64,000 nucleotides of DNA from Vishniacozyma victoriae (Eukaryota; Basidiomycota; Tremellomycetes; Tremellales; Bulleribasidiaceae). The notes beneath the pieces are model-generated. The model did not search any database. It was given only the letters and a program-made list of their open reading frames with translations, and had not been told where the DNA came from. Both the position numbers and the translations under genes were made by a program. Positions 58,971 to 64,000 of this stretch are shown piece after piece (position 1 is the stretch's first letter; each line of letters opens with the position of its first letter). The stretch is from assembly GCA_017654735.1 (NCBI GenBank), contig JADPYG010000088.1:4588001-4652000 (forward strand). Direction: 5' to 3'.

Positions 58971-59563
58971 TTTTCCTGTTTAATCTATCTTCTTGAGTTG
59001 ATGAACGTAGTATAGCGTAGGTCGTAGGTCGCGGTCGTCGTGTGGGGCGGTGCTTTGCGGTCTCAATTGGCCGATTATCTGATTGATGTGGATATAGCTG
59101 CTCTAAACGAATGTCGAGAGTGGGTTACAGGTCTGATATCTGATTGACTGATGGGATGATTGAAGCGAGAGGGGAATGGTGTGTGGATGAATGAATGAGG
59201 TTCTATAGAGTTGTTGTATGAATCCAGTGGAGTTGAGTATGCTTAATCCGGGTTCAGTTTACAATTACAGTTACGATGACGCAGTGTTATTCTACTCTAC
59301 CTTATGAGAACTATTATACTGGCTTGAATGAGTGGCAACGCAATGCATCTTTGCTCTACTCTAGTAGCAGCTCTGACTCTGATCGATAGAGATGCATAGC
59401 CAGACAATCCCATGGGGCAATGCATGCATACTCACTAGTAGAGAGCTCACATGACTATTCATCATCCATCATAAAATGACACGTCATTCCGCGGATCAAC
59501 CGGATTTATGAGTTAACCTGTCGAGTGACTTACAGATTCATCATCAATCGACAACAACCCATA
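58971..59563. promoter_or_regulatory. divergent promoter region upstream of ISA2
   Basis: About 590 bases. It holds TGACTGATG and GATTGATG-like repeats near 59140-59160 and an ATGACACGTCATTCC element at 59475-59490 (a TGACACGTCA near-palindrome). An in-frame ATG for ISA2 exists at 59525. No exon supported. Confidence 0.35.
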
Positions 59564-60358
59564 ATGAGCATCGCACCCCGCCTAATAACCCGAATAGCTC
59601 TCGCTTCCTCAAAGAACGTCCTCCGTGTTCCGGCAGTCCATGCGTTGCATTGTATAGCAGGTCCATCACGTTTACCTCTACAACCCCGATCGTATTGTCG
59701 ATATGGCACTACCCTCTCTACCCAATCCTCCTCCACGTCGCCCGACCTACCCCCGATTCCAGCAAATCCAAGTATCAAAGTCACTCCACCAAGTATAGAA
59801 GCGATCAAAGAAGAGGGGTTCTTTGAGGATGATGTTGTCTTAGTTCCAGAGGAGGAGGCGAGATTAGTCATCACTCCTCAAGCTGTTCAGGTTGGTCATT
59901 TTCCCCACTCATATTAGCCACGAGGATGTGGGCTGATGAGCAGCAACTAGCATCAATAACATCGAAAGAACCTCCTGATGTTATTTCAGCTGGAAAGTTG
60001 GCGTTGAGGGTGGGTGTAGAAAGTGGGGGTTGTCATGGATACCAATACACTATGGCTTTAACAGAGGAAAGGGGGGTTGATGATTAGTAAGCACACTCGA
60101 GCAGCCGTGAGAGGGAGCTGATGATAGTGTCATGACTCCTGAGGGTGTCAACTCCATACCTGTCGTCATCGATCTCATGTCGCTCGGGCTGATGAAGGGT
60201 ACGTCCCAGCTGATATTCGATCAATGGTAGCTGACCGTTCAGGAGCGACTCTACATCACGCCACCGAGCTGATCGGGTCCTCATTCAGAATACAGAACAA
60301 CCCACAAGCCAAAGACGGGGGCGCATGTGGTTGTGGTGTTAGTTGGGAAGCCAAGTAG
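59564..60358 (+). CDS. ISA2: mitochondrial iron-sulfur cluster assembly protein Isa2 (A-type)
   Basis: Four exons from the ATG at 59564 to a TAG at 60356-60358. The first 60 residues are Arg/Ser-rich with no acidic residues (MSIAPRLITRIALASSKNVL), a mitochondrial presequence. The core has RLVITPQAVQQLASI, LRVGVESGGCHGYQYTMALT, GVDDYVMTPEGVNSIPVVID and TLHHATELIGSSFRIQNNPQ, and ends GGACGCGVSWEAK. The three Cys of A-type proteins are present (GGC and CGC). With Isa1 and Iba57 it makes [4Fe-4S] clusters for aconitase and biotin/lipoate synthases. An alternative start at 59525 adds 13 residues; 59564 gives a better presequence start. Confidence 0.9.
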
Positions 60359-60472
60359 AGGGTCCGAAGCTGCAGTCTTGTAATGTTGTAGGCATGATAC
60401 TAAAATGCACATGGTTATAAAATATGCTCGTCTCGTCACAATCATGTAAATATCTTGAATCCAGCTGTTACC

Positions 60473-61730
60473 CTACTTCTTCTCATCCTGAGGTTGAGAA
60501 TCCTCCATACTCATCGCAATAGCCCTTGCCATGGCCGCTTCTTCATCCTCCTCATCATCATCCTCATCTTCGCCCATGACGACATCATCGTCTGGGTTCT
60601 CACCTCTACTTAATGCCATTGCGCGCCTCATCTCCTCTTCTTCATCGTCATCTTCTTCTTCTTCATCTTGCTGTAGTAGTGGTGCTGATTCGTCGCCTGA
60701 TGCTGGTGCTACTGCGCTATTTGATTCGTTTGCGTTGGATAGGGGGGCTGTGACGGTTTCGGGAAGATTGACGGATGTGGAAGTATCGGCCTGAGCTGTT
60801 GATGATGATCCGCCTGCAGCTGCTTCTGCCTCTGCCAATGACATTCGAATTGCCTAGCTGTCAGCCGTCATTCAAAGCCTACGAAGTAAACGTACCATGG
60901 CGAGCTCGGGGTCCATCTCTGGGTCAACAGCACCGAATCCACCCTCACCAGCATCTCCAGCTCCTGTATCGAAGTCTGGGTCGTATAGAATTGGCGAACG
61001 CTGAATGCTCTCTGCTAAGAGTTCAGGTGAAACAGGGATCGAAACCATATGCCTAATTGTCAGCTTGCGCACAAACAGGATGTGTTTCTGAGCTTACGAA
61101 TCCCCTCCACCAGCAGCCTCAATCAACGCATTCAACTTCTGATCATTTGCCTGTCCTTCCTCCCCAAAAGTGACGATATCAATCAAGACATTGTTTTTCC
61201 TCAACTTCTTGCCCAGCTTGACCAAATTCTCCTCCGAGTCCTCGACTGGACTACCAACAAAGACGACGATTCGTTGTCGCTGATTCTTGTTTTCTCGATG
61301 TTTGAGTGCCAACTGAGCGACCTGGATGGAAGTTTGAAGATCGGATAGACCACCGATTATCGCCTTGCCGAGAGCCGACATGAGTTTACCGAGATCGTTC
61401 GTTGGGGTTACGAGTAATGATGGGCTATATGTCAGCTCCTCAAAGAAGCTCCAAAGTGGCAGGGAGCTTACGATTTGCCAGCCATGGTCATTAGACCGAC
61501 TGCTGATTCTGGGTTCGAGTCTGTCTTTGCTGAAAAGACTGTTGATACAGCTTGAGCTTGTGCTCCGAATCGAGTTGGGAGGAAGTCTCCATTACTGTTG
61601 AGTTAGGTTGCGTTGGTGTGCCAGATGAGCTGACCTACCGCATATACTCGGAGTTGTCGAGCCTGGTTGTTAGATGCGGTAGCTATGGTATAGAATGTAC
61701 TTACACTAGCATACATGATTCTAGAGGCAT
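60473..61730 (-). CDS. RPN10: 26S proteasome ubiquitin receptor Rpn10
   Basis: Minus strand; ATG 61730-61728, stop TAG 60473-60475, roughly 340 aa. The first exons spell [20 protein letters not shown], then [17 protein letters not shown], then [40 protein letters not shown] and [12 protein letters not shown], the VWA domain that docks on the lid and base. Up to three ubiquitin-interacting-like motifs follow: [22 protein letters not shown] and [13 protein letters not shown], joined by acidic linkers ([12 protein letters not shown]). Budding yeast has one UIM; the number here needs binding data. Exon 1 and exon 2 are short and were placed by matching the conserved [11 protein letters not shown], which spans three exons. 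Confidence 0.93.
60540..60670 (-). repeat. Asp/Glu-coding trinucleotide repeats in RPN10
   Basis: On the plus strand this is TCC/TCA/TCT-rich; on the coding strand GAA/GAT/GAG runs encode two acidic linkers between UIMs. Likely length-variable. Confidence 0.6.
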
Positions 61731-62481
61731 GTTGAGTGATGTAGTATATGAATGATCTATAGAGTAACCCAAGTAGTGGAGGGATTAGGACGCGTCAGTG
61801 AACCTAGAAGTGCCACATTTAATAACTCCGATAACCTGAACGTCATCGTGTGGCTGAGTGTTACCCTTAGACCTCTAGACATCACCCACCTTCCTCCCCC
61901 ATTCATACTCTATACTCTCTCTCTCTATCTATCTCTATCTAATAGACTCAAGTCACTACATTCAGTGACTCAACGATACCTTCATCCCTTTACGCTACTA
62001 CACGAATATAGTAAGTCATTTCTACTCCTACTTGGACGCGGCATTCTGTAAGCAAGTGGGGAAACAACGATTGAGCTCGGTCGGGAGATAAGGGACACGC
62101 ATCTTGTCATCGTCATACCACGCCGTTATAATTGAGCTGCGGGTCGATGATGGGTGTATACATCACGATTACGATGGCCGTAGAGATCAAGAGGATGCTT
62201 GGATGCTCGACGTGATCGATGGGACCGGGGGAATGCCGCTATTGTTCTTCCGCAGCAATGGGTCACCGGGGAACATGTCTCATTCCCGCATCACATCCTA
62301 CCCGCCTTACAAGCACACAACAACACCGCCCCACCTGCTACGGAATGCACACCGTGCCTTTCAGCATGGAAAGCGATGCAGTGTTCCGCAGGCATGGCTC
62401 GGCGGATTTCCATCCTACCATTCCCTCTCATACATCACTTCACCGCAACAATCGCTGACATCATTAGAATAGATAATCAAA
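61731..62481. promoter_or_regulatory. divergent promoter of RPN10 and actin
   Basis: About 750 bases. It contains a pyrimidine-rich tract with CTCTCTCTCTATCTATCTCT at about 61914-61937, a common feature of strongly expressed fungal leaders and promoters. Frames here (62104-62472 and others) are shadow-like with no motif. An actin 5' UTR intron may exist, but no donor/acceptor pair stands out. Confidence 0.45.
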
Positions 62482-63998
<1,517 letters not shown>

Positions 63999-64000
63999 TT

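Noticed and set aside
62104..62472. Open frame in the actin promoter region
   Set aside because: No motif, overlapping frames on the same strand, and position directly before the actin ATG point to non-coding DNA.

Overview
This window reads as nuclear DNA from a basidiomycete yeast of the Tremellomycetes (Cryptococcus/Kwoniella-like). Genes are closely packed and very intron-rich. Introns are mostly 35-60 nt, with GTAAG/GTGAG/GTATG donors and a GCTGAC or GCTGAT branch motif only a few bases before the acceptor. The gene set (PKC1, VPS23, VPS35, VPS17, NPL4, ISA2, RPN10, PTC1, beta-tubulin, actin) is a eukaryotic housekeeping set. I saw no transposon, CRISPR array, rRNA or convincing tRNA.

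Layout. 1-9 kb: end of an unknown gene, a 1248-aa disordered protein with a possible Byr4/Bfa1-like N-terminus, a one-pass surface protein (minus strand), and a Wss1-type DNA-protein-crosslink protease in 15 exons. 9-16 kb: protein kinase C (PKC1), ESCRT-I VPS23 (minus) and a 102-aa membrane protein. 16-24 kb: a 1749-aa low-complexity protein and beta-tubulin (minus). 24-33 kb: retromer VPS35, mitochondrial EF-Ts, a LENG1-like Cir_N protein (minus) and NPL4. 33-41 kb: isovaleryl-CoA dehydrogenase (minus), a Myb-like protein, prefoldin 2 (minus), eIF3m and retromer VPS17. 41-50.5 kb, the more variable part: secreted RNase T2, a DUF1749 hydrolase (minus), an allantoate-type MFS permease, a DUF1275 membrane protein (minus), an orphan 242-aa ORF and a 121-aa secreted cysteine-rich protein. 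51-64 kb: anoctamin/Ist2 (minus), a 547-aa disordered protein, PTC1 phosphatase (minus), a 54-aa microprotein (minus), ISA2, RPN10 (minus) and actin.

Three themes recur. Endosomal sorting: VPS23, VPS35 and VPS17. The ubiquitin/Cdc48/proteasome axis: Wss1, NPL4 and RPN10. Cell-wall integrity signalling: PKC1 and PTC1. This is co-location, not an operon; neighbours alternate strands and share short divergent or convergent intergenic regions.

Gene models were built by hand from splice consensus, reading-frame continuity and family motifs. Where exon lengths were summed (Wss1, PKC1, VPS35, NPL4, the 1248-, 1749- and 547-aa proteins and the three smallest genes), the total was a whole number of codons. 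The observations most worth a second look are the 8-nt microexon and split active site of the Wss1 gene, several introns that stay in frame without a stop, the non-standard beta-tubulin start, the start-codon-only first exons of PKC1 and NPL4, and several small or orphan genes. I did not find a clear new multi-gene system.
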